Source of the DNA: Clostridium celatum DSM 1785
Lineage (GTDB): Bacteria > Bacillota > Clostridia > Clostridiales > Clostridiaceae
Assembly: GCF_000320405.1 (NCBI RefSeq)
Contig: NZ_KB291655.1
Location: 1 to 64,000 of the forward strand
Direction of reading: 5' to 3'
DNA length: 64,000 bases
In this document: one piece after another, positions 26,533 to 36,595 of the stretch
How the letters are laid out: each line of letters begins with the position of its first letter
Numbering within the stretch: the stretch's first letter is position 1
Notes under the pieces: generated by a model
Told to the model about the DNA's origin: nothing
The model's database searches: none
Seen by the model: only the letters and a program-made list of their open reading frames with translations
Position numbers and translations under genes: made by a program

Positions 26533-28259
26533 TATGCCAATTCCTCCTCTGTAAGTTGTGATAATGCTATTTCTTTATATATTGGACATGTTTTTAATAA
26601 TTCTTTATGTTTGCCAGCTCCAACAACTTCACCTTCATTCAGAACTATAATTTTATCTGCATCCATAATAGAACCTATTCTTTGTGCCACAATTAATACA
26701 ATTGAACTAGTTGTTTCCTTTTTTAATGTTGCTCTTAAAATAGCATCTGTTTTAAAATCAAGAGCTGAAAAGCTATCATCAAATATATATATTTCTGGCT
26801 TTCTAACTAAAGCTCTTGCTATTGATAATCTTTGCTTTTGTCCACCAGAAACATTTGATCCACCTTCACCTATTGGCTCATCAAACTTCTTTTCTTTCTT
26901 TGTAATAAAATCATAAGCTTGCGCAACTTTTGAACTTTCAACTACTTCGTTATGAGTTGCATGTGGTTTTCCAAACTTAATATTACTTTTTATACTTCCT
27001 TTAAATAAAAGTGTTTTTTGTCTTATAAATCCTATTTTTTTACGAAGCGCTTTAATATCAAAATCTCTTACATCTACTCCATCTATCTTTATGTTACCTT
27101 CTGTAACATCATAAAATCTTGGAATAAGATTTATTAGAGTTGATTTACCACTACCTGTACTTCCTATAAATGCTATAGTTTCTCCTTTTTTAGCTTTAAA
27201 AGAAACATTTTTTATTACAGGCTCTTCTCCATCTGGATAAGTAAATGTAACATTATTAAACTCTAAAGTACCTTCATTATTAGTTTCAGTAACTCCATTT
27301 GCTGGATTTTTTATTAATATTTCAGAATCTAAAACTTCTTGTATTCTTTCTGCAGAAACCTGTGCTCTTGGATACATAACAAAGACATTTGAAAATAACA
27401 TTAAAGAAAACATAGCATGGAATAAATATTCAATAAATGCTACTAATTGTCCAACTTGCAATGTACCTATATTAATCATTTTACTTGCAATCCAAAATAA
27501 AACTATTATAGCTAAATTTAGAAATAAGAAAAAACTTGGCTGAGCAATTGACATTAACTTAAATAGCTTTTTTGAGATAACTGCATATTCATTATTTGCC
27601 TTATTAAATCTTTCAGCTTCATAATTATCATTACCAAAGGCTCTTATAACTCTTATTCCAGTTAAGTTTTCCCTTGAAATTCTATTTAGTTTATCTAAAT
27701 TCTTTTGTTGAGTTTGAGACCATGGATGAGAAGTTTTTGCTATTGCAAATACTCCTAAAACTATTAATGGTAATGTAACTACTAGTATTAACGATAACTT
27801 TACATTTGTCTTTAATATCATAAATAGACTTAAAACAAACATTACTGGACATATCATTGCCATCCTTAAAATAGTATTAGTAAATTGCATAACTTGAAAT
27901 GCATCGTTTGTAGTTCTTGTAATCATTGAAGATATCCCAAACTTATCATACTCACTATGAGAAAATGCTTGTGCTTTTTTAAAAATATCATTTCTTATAT
28001 CTCTTACAACACTTGTCGATATTTTTGCAGAAGTATATCCTAAAAGTATACTTCCCATAACACCTAAGATTGATATAGCTACAATTATTATTCCCATTTT
28101 CTTTATATAGCTTATATCATTATAAGCTATACCCTTGTCTATTACATTTGCCATTATAGTTGGTATTCCAAGCTCAACTAAGGCAAATCCAAGTACACCT
28201 AAAAGATTTAATAATATAAATCCCTTATATCTTTTTAAATACGTTAAAATCAAATTCAA
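26532..28259 (-). CDS. ABC exporter half-transporter, degenerate ATPase site
   Basis: A 575-residue half-transporter: six membrane segments (about 10-300) and an ATPase domain (about 330-565). Walker A GSTGSGKST and signature NVSGGQKQR are canonical, but Walker B reads YIFDDSFSALD (Asp for catalytic Glu) and the H-loop reads VAQRIGSI (Gln for His). One degenerate site is typical of heterodimeric exporters such as LmrCD and TM287/288, which fits the partner encoded downstream. Start is TTG (28259) with GGAGG 9 nt upstream. The upstream 227-nt gap holds an unusual GC-rich hairpin cluster. Confidence 0.93.
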   Translation of the reverse strand: MNLILTYLKRYKGFILLNLLGVLGFALVELGIPTIMANVIDKGIAYNDISYIKKMGIIIVAISILGVMGSILLGYTSAKISTSVVRDIRNDIFKKAQAFSHSEYDKFGISSMITRTTNDAFQVMQFTNTILRMAMICPVMFVLSLFMILKTNVKLSLILVVTLPLIVLGVFAIAKTSHPWSQTQQKNLDKLNRISRENLTGIRVIRAFGNDNYEAERFNKANNEYAVISKKLFKLMSIAQPSFFLFLNLAIIVLFWIASKMINIGTLQVGQLVAFIEYLFHAMFSLMLFSNVFVMYPRAQVSAERIQEVLDSEILIKNPANGVTETNNEGTLEFNNVTFTYPDGEEPVIKNVSFKAKKGETIAFIGSTGSGKSTLINLIPRFYDVTEGNIKIDGVDVRDFDIKALRKKIGFIRQKTLLFKGSIKSNIKFGKPHATHNEVVESSKVAQAYDFITKKEKKFDEPIGEGGSNVSGGQKQRLSIARALVRKPEIYIFDDSFSALDFKTDAILRATLKKETTSSIVLIVAQRIGSIMDADKIIVLNEGEVVGAGKHKELLKTCPIYKEIALSQLTEEELA

Positions 28260-28373
28260 TCTTATCTTCCTCCCTTTTTCAAATTTAGTATCATTTCAAA
28301 TTTCCTTATTTTACTACAATAAAGATTTTAATTTTACCATTAATCTTATTTTGCATCAATAATTTTTTTTTAA

Positions 28374-28413
28374 CCGCAGCGCGCCTGCGGGGCAACCCGA
28401 ATTTTGCAAATGC
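28374..28413. repeat. GC-rich hairpin cluster in an AT-rich gap
   Basis: CCGCAG-CGCGC-CTGCGG (28374-28390) forms a 6-bp GC stem, followed by GGG-CAA-CCC and by TTTTGC-AAAT-GCAAAA (28402-28417), which overlaps the next hairpin. The composition is unlike anything around it. It lies between the VWA operon and the ABC exporter operon. Confidence 0.6.
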
Positions 28414-28447
28414 AAAAGAATCAGTAACCTTAGTTACCGATTCTTTT
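28414..28447 (-). terminator. Terminator after the MoxR-VWA operon
   Basis: Stem AAAAGAATC-A-GTAAC / GTTAC-C-GATTCTTTT with one mismatch and a CTTA loop, 40 nt downstream of the last gene of the operon. The minus-strand exit has only T4. Confidence 0.6.
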
Positions 28448-28486
28448 ATTTAAATTTCAATTTTAAGACTTATACTCTTCTAATAT

Positions 28487-31288
28487 CTATATACCATTTC
28501 TATCATTTTTCTTTTTAAGTAAAGCATTAGTATCAATACCTTGAACCTTTGGCTTTTCTTGTTTCTTTTCTTTTTTTGATCTAGTGTTTTTCTCTTTCTT
28601 GCTTTCATTAGCTACTTCTTTTAAATCAGCTACTTTTTCATATTTGTTTTCTACTTTAACTTCCTTTTCCATAGCTAACTCTTCACTAATACTATCTTTT
28701 TTCTTAAGTTTCTTTTTCTTATTTTTATTATCTTTATTTTTAATAAACTTAGAAAAATCTAAGTTTAGTCTTCTATAAGCTATATCAAATAAAAATAGTA
28801 TTAATGCTAATATAATAAGTGGAATAGTTAAATTTATTTTTCTATACTCCTTATCTAAAGTACTAGTAAATACTTCTTCAACTTTATTTATAAAGGCTCC
28901 ATTTGTTTCTTTCACTAATGTATCTAATTTAATACTATTGGTATTAAACTTGTATTCATCTGAATATTTAAGTGCAAATGCACCTTTATAAGTACTCTTT
29001 ATATTATTTCCTTCTTGTTCTCTTACACTAAAGTTATAAAATCCTAATGAACTTAATGGTATATTAGCTTCAAATTTTCCTGGCTCACTTTGAGTTAACG
29101 TAAACTCTCCTTCTGTACCATCTTCACCATTATAAACTCCAGTTACAGTTGTATTAGAAGTTATATTATCATTATAAAATTCCACTTTAGCTTCATTACC
29201 ATCTTGAGTAATTGATAAATGTCCCTCTTCCCCATAAGAAGGTATTGCATAATAAACTATATTCTTTATTAATTGTGGCCCATATTCCCAATTTAAATAG
29301 TTTTTACTCCAGCTTCCATCTACATCACTTGTAAAGCTTACAGTTTTTCCTATTCCATATTGTCTTACTGCAAGTATTGGCTCATCTCTATTAGAACTTA
29401 AAATTTCAATAGCATCATCCTTTAATGATGTTCCTATATATCCAAGTAAACTTGGAATTCCTTCTGAGGTTTTAACTCCTGCAAGAACTTCATGACTACT
29501 TACTATACTTGGTGTAAATTCTTCATTTATTATATAAGTTCCTGCCGATAATAATACTTCTTGAGCAAATATTCTTGGTATATCAGTGAAGATATCAGTG
29601 TAATAGCTTCTTCCATGTCCAGCTGCAGCTAAATCACTTAATAAACTTTGATTTGAATCTCCACCTACTGCTACTGTTGATAAAGTTATATTATCTGCAT
29701 TAAACTTATTTAAAAGAACTTCATAAGTTGAATAAGGTACAGAATCTTGTCCATCCGTTAAAAGAATAGTATGCTTTATTTTTGCATCACTTTCTCTTTG
29801 AAGATTATATCCATTTTCTAGCGCTGGATATATTGATGTACCTCCTCTTATTTGTATTCCTGAAATAAGCCCTTTTATATAATCTTTATCTGTAACCTTT
29901 TGAGTAGGTACTACTACATCATAAGTATCATCAAAGGCTATTACTGATATATCATCTATTTCTCTTAAGTTATCTACAGCCTTCATTGCTGCTTCTTTTG
30001 CAAGTGTAAGCTTACTTACTCCTCCACCTTCAGCACTCATACTTCCTGACTTATCAATAATTAAGTTAATACTTATAGATGGAACTTCGTTTTTCCCTTT
30101 CTTATCCATGTTTACAGGAAGTATAGTTTCTAAGGAAGTATCTTTATACCCTCCAAGAGCGTAAGCATCTTCTCCACCAAAAGTTACAACTCCACCACCA
30201 TATTCCTTAACATAGCTTTCTATATTATTCATAAACCCAGTAGTTAAATCATCTTTATGAACATTGTTTAATACTATAGTTTTATATTCTAAAAGTTCAT
30301 TTAAAGTACTTGGAGAAGAAGCTGGATAAATAGTTTTTATATTTGCTCCACCATTTTTTAATATTTCTTCAAGTGCAGTAGCATCACCTTTTACTCCATT
30401 TATTATTAAAATATTAGGTTTATCTACTACATTAGTATACGCACTATATTCATTGTTTACCTTATTTGTATCACCATTTGCTTCTACTGTAACTCTATAA
30501 CTTTTAAATCCCCCACTATTTTGAACATCCCTAAAAACAAAGGAATTACTTCCTTTTTTCACTTGAACTTCTTGCTCTCCAACCTTTTCTCTTCCACTAA
30601 AAAGTGTAAGCTTAGCTGAAGTTTCATAATTTGATTCTAAGTCTATTTGTACCGCAAACTCTTCTCCTACAGATATATTGTCTGGCACAGTAACATTGTC
30701 TACATAAACTTCATTACCTGTTTGGCCTGTTACCTTATATACCTTTAAATCTATATTTTCTGCATTAATTAGCGGAATAGACTTTAAAATATCACCTTTA
30801 TTTTCTTCTCCATCAGTTATAAGAACTATTCTTTTTGACGTACCATCTTCAAATAATGTTATAGCACTTTCAACTACTGACTGTATATTAGTTGCCGTAT
30901 TTATAGGACTTTCATTTAATCCCTTATACTGCTTATTATCTATAATTTTATCTATTTTTGAATTATCTCCAAATAATATTACTCCTGCTTTATTTCCCCT
31001 TGGCATTATTTCTAAAGCACTTTTTATAAAGCTTTCTCCACTACTTTTAAAAGAACTTATACTTTCCGATACATCTAATAAAAATACTGTAGAAATATTT
31101 TTCCCCTTAATACTTACTGTTATATTGGCAAAAGATAAGGTTAAAAGAGTAAATATTATTATTCTACTTATAAGTATTAAAAAGTCATTTTTACTGCTAT
31201 TTTTAAATTTTCTTATACTGTAGTACATAAAGGAGATAATTATTGGAATTAAAATTAAAAAATATAAGTTTTCTATATAAAATTTCAC
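28487..31288 (-). CDS. Membrane protein with two VWA domains and a GATase-like domain
   Basis: A 933-residue protein: two membrane segments at the start (about 8-24 and 36-54), a VWA domain with MIDAS DVSES (about 70-190), a beta-rich region, a class I GATase-like domain without visible catalytic Cys (about 290-390), a second VWA domain with a full DKSGS MIDAS (about 400-590), more beta-sandwich, a late membrane segment (about 820-837) and a lysine-rich cytoplasmic tail. This architecture is known from MoxR-linked VWA operons. Start is GTG with GGAGGAG upstream. It is the last gene of the eight-gene operon, 13 nt after the BatA-like gene. Confidence 0.85.
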   Translation of the reverse strand: MKFYIENLYFLILIPIIISFMYYSIRKFKNSSKNDFLILISRIIIFTLLTLSFANITVSIKGKNISTVFLLDVSESISSFKSSGESFIKSALEIMPRGNKAGVILFGDNSKIDKIIDNKQYKGLNESPINTATNIQSVVESAITLFEDGTSKRIVLITDGEENKGDILKSIPLINAENIDLKVYKVTGQTGNEVYVDNVTVPDNISVGEEFAVQIDLESNYETSAKLTLFSGREKVGEQEVQVKKGSNSFVFRDVQNSGGFKSYRVTVEANGDTNKVNNEYSAYTNVVDKPNILIINGVKGDATALEEILKNGGANIKTIYPASSPSTLNELLEYKTIVLNNVHKDDLTTGFMNNIESYVKEYGGGVVTFGGEDAYALGGYKDTSLETILPVNMDKKGKNEVPSISINLIIDKSGSMSAEGGGVSKLTLAKEAAMKAVDNLREIDDISVIAFDDTYDVVVPTQKVTDKDYIKGLISGIQIRGGTSIYPALENGYNLQRESDAKIKHTILLTDGQDSVPYSTYEVLLNKFNADNITLSTVAVGGDSNQSLLSDLAAAGHGRSYYTDIFTDIPRIFAQEVLLSAGTYIINEEFTPSIVSSHEVLAGVKTSEGIPSLLGYIGTSLKDDAIEILSSNRDEPILAVRQYGIGKTVSFTSDVDGSWSKNYLNWEYGPQLIKNIVYYAIPSYGEEGHLSITQDGNEAKVEFYNDNITSNTTVTGVYNGEDGTEGEFTLTQSEPGKFEANIPLSSLGFYNFSVREQEGNNIKSTYKGAFALKYSDEYKFNTNSIKLDTLVKETNGAFINKVEEVFTSTLDKEYRKINLTIPLIILALILFLFDIAYRRLNLDFSKFIKNKDNKNKKKKLKKKDSISEELAMEKEVKVENKYEKVADLKEVANESKKEKNTRSKKEKKQEKPKVQGIDTNALLKKKNDRNGI

Positions 31289-31301
31289 TTTTTATCTCCT
31301 C

Positions 31302-33089
31302 CTAATTACCTTTCTTATATAATATCCATTCAATTGCCACTACTATCATTGCAAGTAATATAAATAATGGCCCTAAATTAATTCCGCTTTTTAGCTGACC
31401 TTTTGAAGTTATTATATTTTCATTTTCTCCAATAGTTTGAACTGAAGTATTACTTTCACTTTTGCTTGGAAAATTAACAGCAAAGCTTTCTTTAGTTTCA
31501 TTTTGATTTAACTTATATACACCTAAGTATTTACTACTATTTACTTCTTCACCAGCTTTTAAGTTTTCTATATCTCCATTTGGATAAACTACTTTTATTT
31601 CATTTTCATAATCTGATGATTTTAATACTATTTTTTCCCCTGATTTAAAATTACTACTATACACCATACCTGTAGAAATTAAATCTTCCCCAAGCTCATA
31701 CATAAGTATTGGAAACTCTTTTTTAAGCGCAAAATCACTATTATGTAAATCAAATGATAAAGCTGCTATTTTTCTATCATTTAATTCACCCTTAAATCCA
31801 ATAGAATCATTATCTATAGTTAAAATATTTTTACCATAATAAGGAGTTTCAATGATATTATAATTTGATAAAGTAAATTGAGTACCTTCTAAATATGTTG
31901 AAACTTCACCTTTAACTGCTGTAGCTTCACCTAATTCTCCACCTTTTAAAACATTAAAAAGCTCATTAGAACTAGGATTTATAAATAATAAACTTCCTTT
32001 TGTAGGGATGCTCTCTGGCATTAAATTATCAAATACATAAAGATCATAATCATCTGTACTAGTTATATTGGATGGATCATTTGTTTTATAAACTTCTGTA
32101 TTTTCAATTGCTCCAAAGGCTTTTTCTAAAAATACATTTTCTTTTGTTATTAATAATACTTTATTTATCTTATTTTCACTTATAACATGATAATAGGTGT
32201 TATCTTCTACTAGTATATCTTTTCTTGATAACTCACCTTTTAAATATTCACTATTTATATTATCAAGTTCAAAAGATAAAGTTATGCTTTCACCTACTTG
32301 TAAGTTTACTGCTTCTACTTTTGATAATTCATCTCCTTCATATAATGAAAAATCCCCTTCATATACACTATCTCCATTATTAGTTACAGTAGCTATAACC
32401 TTAACCTTGTCTTCTATAAACTTATGAGAAATGTTATCTATAGAACCATTTAATCCACTATTAGCTAAGTAAATTATCTTTCCATTTATATCTTGAAGTG
32501 ATATTTCTTTATCTGTAAAAATTAAAGCTTCATATTCTTCTCCAATACCTTCTCCTATTGCTTTAACAAAAGATGTTACCTCACTAATATCACCACTTGC
32601 ATAACTTGGCATTATATTATCAATAATACTTCTTGCCTTATCTTTATTAAAATCTCCATTTAAAAGTAAGTTTGAAGTATTGTCATAAGAAATTATATAG
32701 GTATTAGTACCATCCTTAATACCATTTAAGTATTCCTTGGCCAATTCCTTACCTTGCTCTAACCTACTTTTATCATCATATAAAGTATTCATACTAGCAC
32801 TATTATCTATTACCATAATAATATTTTTGTATGACTTTCCACCAAAGTTCAAGAAAGGTTTCATAAGAGCTAAAATTATAAATAATATTATTATAATTTG
32901 TAATAATAGCATTATATTCTTTTTAAACTTTTCCCATGGCGTATTTGCTCTAGTATTTTTATAAACGTCCTTCCATAATAAAGATGAAGATATTACCTCT
33001 TCTTTATACTTTCTCTTTAATATATAAAGCATTATTACTGGAGGAATAGTTAATAACAAAAATAACGGCCATAAATTAGTAAACCCCAT
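31302..33089 (-). CDS. BatA-like VWA membrane protein
   Basis: A 595-residue protein with the BatA N-terminal domain (FTNLWPLFLLLTIPPVIMLYILKRK, then LLWKD), a second membrane segment (about 56-78), a VWA domain with MIDAS DNSAS (about 92-215), long extracellular beta-sandwich regions (about 220-560) and a final membrane helix (about 575-590). BatA-type proteins sit beside MoxR ATPases and DUF58 proteins and have been linked to envelope stress and assembly; here the partners are the two genes upstream. GGGGGAGG precedes the ATG. 12-nt gap from the DUF58 gene. Confidence 0.85.
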   Translation of the reverse strand: MGFTNLWPLFLLLTIPPVIMLYILKRKYKEEVISSSLLWKDVYKNTRANTPWEKFKKNIMLLLQIIIILFIILALMKPFLNFGGKSYKNIIMVIDNSASMNTLYDDKSRLEQGKELAKEYLNGIKDGTNTYIISYDNTSNLLLNGDFNKDKARSIIDNIMPSYASGDISEVTSFVKAIGEGIGEEYEALIFTDKEISLQDINGKIIYLANSGLNGSIDNISHKFIEDKVKVIATVTNNGDSVYEGDFSLYEGDELSKVEAVNLQVGESITLSFELDNINSEYLKGELSRKDILVEDNTYYHVISENKINKVLLITKENVFLEKAFGAIENTEVYKTNDPSNITSTDDYDLYVFDNLMPESIPTKGSLLFINPSSNELFNVLKGGELGEATAVKGEVSTYLEGTQFTLSNYNIIETPYYGKNILTIDNDSIGFKGELNDRKIAALSFDLHNSDFALKKEFPILMYELGEDLISTGMVYSSNFKSGEKIVLKSSDYENEIKVVYPNGDIENLKAGEEVNSSKYLGVYKLNQNETKESFAVNFPSKSESNTSVQTIGENENIITSKGQLKSGINLGPLFILLAMIVVAIEWILYKKGN

Positions 33090-33101
33090 AATATCCTCCC
33101 C

Positions 33102-33986
33102 CTAATAAAGTACTTTTCGCTTGCTAAATTCACTTAATATTATTTCTTCTATATTCATAGATGAATTAACACTTATAAGCTTTCCACCATACTTTTTAGC
33201 TAAAGCTTCTACTTTCTCATTATAAATTTTTAGTGTTTCTTTATATTCGTTAATAAGTGCTGGTGTTACACTAAGCTTTATATTTTCTCCTGTTTCACTA
33301 TCTATAAGTGTAATTTCATTATTAAAATCCGGATTAATTTCTTCATCACACAAAACCTGCACTAAAATTATTTCTTGCTTCTTATATGCTAAATATTTTA
33401 GTCCATCTTCTAAACTTTCTAACCCTTCATTATTTAAAAAATCCGATACTACTATGGATATCCCTCTCATACTTAAAGGTCTTTTCTTAATACTAGAGCT
33501 TAAATCTGTTGTTCCATCAAACTTTATCTTTTCTAAATCCATTAATATTTTTTGAAAGCCTCTATTTCCTGTGCTTGTTTTTATATTTTCTAAACTACCA
33601 TCATTCATAGTGCTTATATTAACTCTATCTAAATTATTTAAAGCAATATAACTTAAAGCTGCTACTATTTTTAAAGCTGTATTTTTTTTATTGTCTTTTC
33701 CATAATCCATCGATTTACTTTTATCAATAAAAAAGTTAAATACACCTTCCCTTTCTTCCATAAAGACTTTTATAAAAAATTTATCAAACCTGCTATAAGC
33801 ATTCCAATCTATTCTTCTAAAATCATCTCCTGGTGCATATTCTCTATAATCTGAAAACTCTACAGATACACCTTTTGCTTTAGATTTTCTTCCACCTTGA
33901 GTACCACCACTAAGTTTGAAATTTATATACATATTAATTTTATTAAGCTTTTTAAAGAAGTCTTCATTAAACATCTTTTCACTCAT
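33102..33986 (-). CDS. DUF58 domain protein
   Basis: A 294-residue cytoplasmic protein of the DUF58 (VWA-related) family: GGRKSKAKGVSVEFSDYREY and the signature YAPGDDFRRIDWNAYSR (about residues 50-68), then FIDKSKSM (MIDAS-like DKSKS, about 87-94) and ISIVVSDFLN. DUF58 proteins are encoded beside MoxR AAA+ ATPases and are thought to be their substrates or adaptors. It begins 3 nt after the MoxR stop codon, suggesting translational coupling; AAAGGTAG lies before the ATG. Confidence 0.93.
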   Translation of the reverse strand: MSEKMFNEDFFKKLNKINMYINFKLSGGTQGGRKSKAKGVSVEFSDYREYAPGDDFRRIDWNAYSRFDKFFIKVFMEEREGVFNFFIDKSKSMDYGKDNKKNTALKIVAALSYIALNNLDRVNISTMNDGSLENIKTSTGNRGFQKILMDLEKIKFDGTTDLSSSIKKRPLSMRGISIVVSDFLNNEGLESLEDGLKYLAYKKQEIILVQVLCDEEINPDFNNEITLIDSETGENIKLSVTPALINEYKETLKIYNEKVEALAKKYGGKLISVNSSMNIEEIILSEFSKRKVLY

Positions 33987-33989
33987 TTT

Positions 33990-34973
33990 TTACACTACCT
34001 TTAACTCTTCTAATATTTTAGAAATAATAGTTTCTTCATTTAATCCTTCTGTTATTGCATCAAAGTTTAAAACCAATCTATGTCTAAGTACTGGATAAGC
34101 AAGTTCTTTTATATCATCAAAAGATACATTAAATCTTCCTTCCATAACAGCTCTAACTTTTGCACCTGCAATAATTCCTTGTGCTGCTCTTGGACTAGCT
34201 CCTGCTTCTAAATACTCCTTAGCTATTTGTGCTCCAGCTTCTATTTCTGGATGTGTTGCAAGTATTAGCTTTAATGCATATTCCTTAACTGGCTCTGCAA
34301 TTTTAACTTCTTTAATAATATCTCTAAGCTCTAATATTTCATTTCCTTCTAATACATTTTCTAAATTAACTTTATTATTAGTTAAAGTTAAATCCATAAT
34401 TTCCTTTAGTTCATCTAAACTAGGAAATTCTACATTAAGCTTAAATAAAAATCTATCAATTTGTGCTTCTGGAAGAGGGTATGTTCCTTCCTGCTCTATT
34501 GGATTTTGAGTTGCAAGCACCATAAATGGCTTTGGCATTTCATAAGTCTTTTTACCTACAGTTACTGTTTTTTCCCCCATTGCTTCTAAAAGTGCTGATT
34601 GAGTTTTAGGTGTTGCTCTATTAATTTCATCTGCTAGTAAAAGATTTGTAAATACAGGCCCTTTTTCAAATCTAAATACTGTATTATCATTTTCCTTTAC
34701 TACAATATTAGTTCCAACTACATCTGCTGGCATTAAATCTGGTGTAAACTGTATTCTTGAAAAATCTAAATTTAAGACTTTTCCTATTGTTTTAACTAAT
34801 TGAGTTTTACCCATTCCTGGCATACCTTCTAATAGCACATTTCCTTCTGCAAATATTGCTATTAAAACATTTCTTATAATATCCTTTTGACCTATTATAC
34901 CCTTGCTTATTTCCTCTTCACATCTCTTTATTTTTTCTGCAACTTTTATTATTGATTGTTCATTTATTTCCAT
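33990..34973 (-). CDS. MoxR-family AAA+ ATPase
   Basis: About 327 residues. Walker A GMPGMGKTQ (about 55-63; the usual GxPGxGKT), Walker B LLADEINRATPKTQSALLEAMGE, sensor I ATQNPIEQEGTYPLPEAQIDRF and sensor II region ASPRAAQGI are textbook MoxR. MoxR proteins are chaperone-like ATPases acting with VWA proteins, as encoded next door. The ATG at 34973 is preferred: GAGGTG lies 6 nt upstream, while the GTG three codons earlier overlaps that site. Fifth gene of the operon. Confidence 0.96.
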   Translation of the reverse strand: MEINEQSIIKVAEKIKRCEEEISKGIIGQKDIIRNVLIAIFAEGNVLLEGMPGMGKTQLVKTIGKVLNLDFSRIQFTPDLMPADVVGTNIVVKENDNTVFRFEKGPVFTNLLLADEINRATPKTQSALLEAMGEKTVTVGKKTYEMPKPFMVLATQNPIEQEGTYPLPEAQIDRFLFKLNVEFPSLDELKEIMDLTLTNNKVNLENVLEGNEILELRDIIKEVKIAEPVKEYALKLILATHPEIEAGAQIAKEYLEAGASPRAAQGIIAGAKVRAVMEGRFNVSFDDIKELAYPVLRHRLVLNFDAITEGLNEETIISKILEELKVV

Positions 34974-35007
34974 AATGTTCACCTCTTATATACTCCAACA
35001 TATCATT

Positions 35008-36591
35008 TTAATTTAATCCTTCAAAATAATTCTTAATTAAATCTTTTAAACTTTGTGGTAAATTACTATTATTAGCGCCTTCTAAAGCACTATTGCTATA
35101 ATCACCAATTACCTTATCATAATCTACCTTTTCACCGCTTATATTAAGGCCATTTTCAGTTTCTATTTGCTGCGAATTTCCATCTTCATTTTTATTTCCA
35201 GTAAGGTTATTATCACTACCTTCATTTCTTCCTGGAATATATATTTGTTCTCCTGGATTGTTTTCTAAATCATTTTCATGCCCAGTTGTACTACCAGTAT
35301 TCCAACCTGCTCCTCCTTGGCCACCGCCACTTCCTGATCCACTTCCCGATCCTTGCCCTTGACCAGCTCCAGAACCTTGGCCAGATCCACTTCCTTGTCC
35401 TTGTCCTGAACCACTTCCTTGGTTATTTCCTTGACTTTGATTATTATTTGATTGTTGATTACTTGAATTATTACTTGTTCCATTACTATTATTCACTGAA
35501 TTTGTAATAGCCTGTGATAAGCTTTCTGCATCAATATTTTTATCTAAAACTGCACTTGAAGCATTTTTTAATGCCTCTTGTAAATCCTCATCACTTATAT
35601 CTAAAGCCGCATTTTTTAAAGCTTCTGAAAGAGCACTTAATTCTGAACTACTCATTGTTGATAATTTATTTTCTAGCTCTTTTAATTCTTTATTTACTGC
35701 CTCTTCATCTCCCTTTAATATAGCTTCACCTAAATCCTTACTTTCTTCTTTTTTCATTAATTCATTTACTAATTTATTAACATCTTTTTTTGCATTAGTC
35801 TCTTTTTCTTTGTTGAAATCATCTAATAAGTCTTTTTTAGTTTTTTCTAAAGTTTCCTTTGCTTTATCTGAAGATAATTTTTCCTTTTTATCTTCCAGCT
35901 TCTTTTCTAATCTCTCTAAGGTTTTATTTATTTCAGACTGCTTTTCACTTTCTTTTAATTCTTTTTCTGCCTCTTCTAGAATCTTTTTAATCTCTTCTTT
36001 TTCTATATCTGATAAATCCTCTGATTTTTCTATTTCATTCTTTTCTTTTTCAACTTTTTCTATTATTGCATTTTGCATTTTATTAAATTCTCTTATATTT
36101 TTTGCATTTTTTCTTGATGCTGTTGGCACAAACATAACTAAAATACACATTAATATAAGCCCTAAAGATAATAATACTTGTTTTTTATCTATACTAATTC
36201 TTAAATTCTTTTTAATATTAAAGTTTTTAATTTTATCTACTGTATCCTTCTTTTGAGCTATTGCTATATTATCCTCACAGTTTATAAGCTCTAATGATGT
36301 AATAAGCCTTTCATTTAATCCCTTTGAATCTACAATTAAAGAAACTTTCTCTTTGTTTGGAGCCTTTATAACTCCATATATTAAAGCAATTATTAATCCC
36401 ACCACTAATATCCCTAAAGAAATTTCTTCTACATATGGAATTGTTATAAATAGTGATATTAATAGTAAGCTAAATATTAAGCATAGTAGCATCTTTAATG
36501 CCACTATGCTCAAATTTATTAAGAAGTTTGCTTTAATTCTTTTAGATGCTTTATTTATAAAATCTAAAATAGCTTTATCTAAAGAATTCAT
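35008..36591 (-). CDS. Membrane-anchored coiled-coil protein with Gly-Ser-Gln repeat linker
   Basis: A 527-residue protein with no family I can name. Two membrane segments (about 22-48 and 57-72), a third near 142-160, a long charged coiled coil (about 165-330), a polar helical part, then an Asn/Ser/Gln stretch and a GQGSGSG-type repeat (about 385-430), and a conserved-looking end (GEQIYIPGRNEGSD, later NLPQSLKDLIKNYFEGLN). The linker DNA is much more GC-rich than its surroundings. It lies between the ABC permease and MoxR genes (4 nt and 34 nt gaps), so it is part of the machine; a tether or stalk role is a guess. Confidence 0.75.
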   Translation of the reverse strand: MNSLDKAILDFINKASKRIKANFLINLSIVALKMLLCLIFSLLLISLFITIPYVEEISLGILVVGLIIALIYGVIKAPNKEKVSLIVDSKGLNERLITSLELINCEDNIAIAQKKDTVDKIKNFNIKKNLRISIDKKQVLLSLGLILMCILVMFVPTASRKNAKNIREFNKMQNAIIEKVEKEKNEIEKSEDLSDIEKEEIKKILEEAEKELKESEKQSEINKTLERLEKKLEDKKEKLSSDKAKETLEKTKKDLLDDFNKEKETNAKKDVNKLVNELMKKEESKDLGEAILKGDEEAVNKELKELENKLSTMSSSELSALSEALKNAALDISDEDLQEALKNASSAVLDKNIDAESLSQAITNSVNNSNGTSNNSSNQQSNNNQSQGNNQGSGSGQGQGSGSGQGSGAGQGQGSGSGSGSGGGQGGAGWNTGSTTGHENDLENNPGEQIYIPGRNEGSDNNLTGNKNEDGNSQQIETENGLNISGEKVDYDKVIGDYSNSALEGANNSNLPQSLKDLIKNYFEGLN

Positions 36592-36595
36592 ATTA

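Noticed and set aside
35265-35723. Open frames on both strands over the coiled-coil gene's repeat linker
   Set aside because: They are by-products of repetitive, biased coding DNA; none has a ribosome site.
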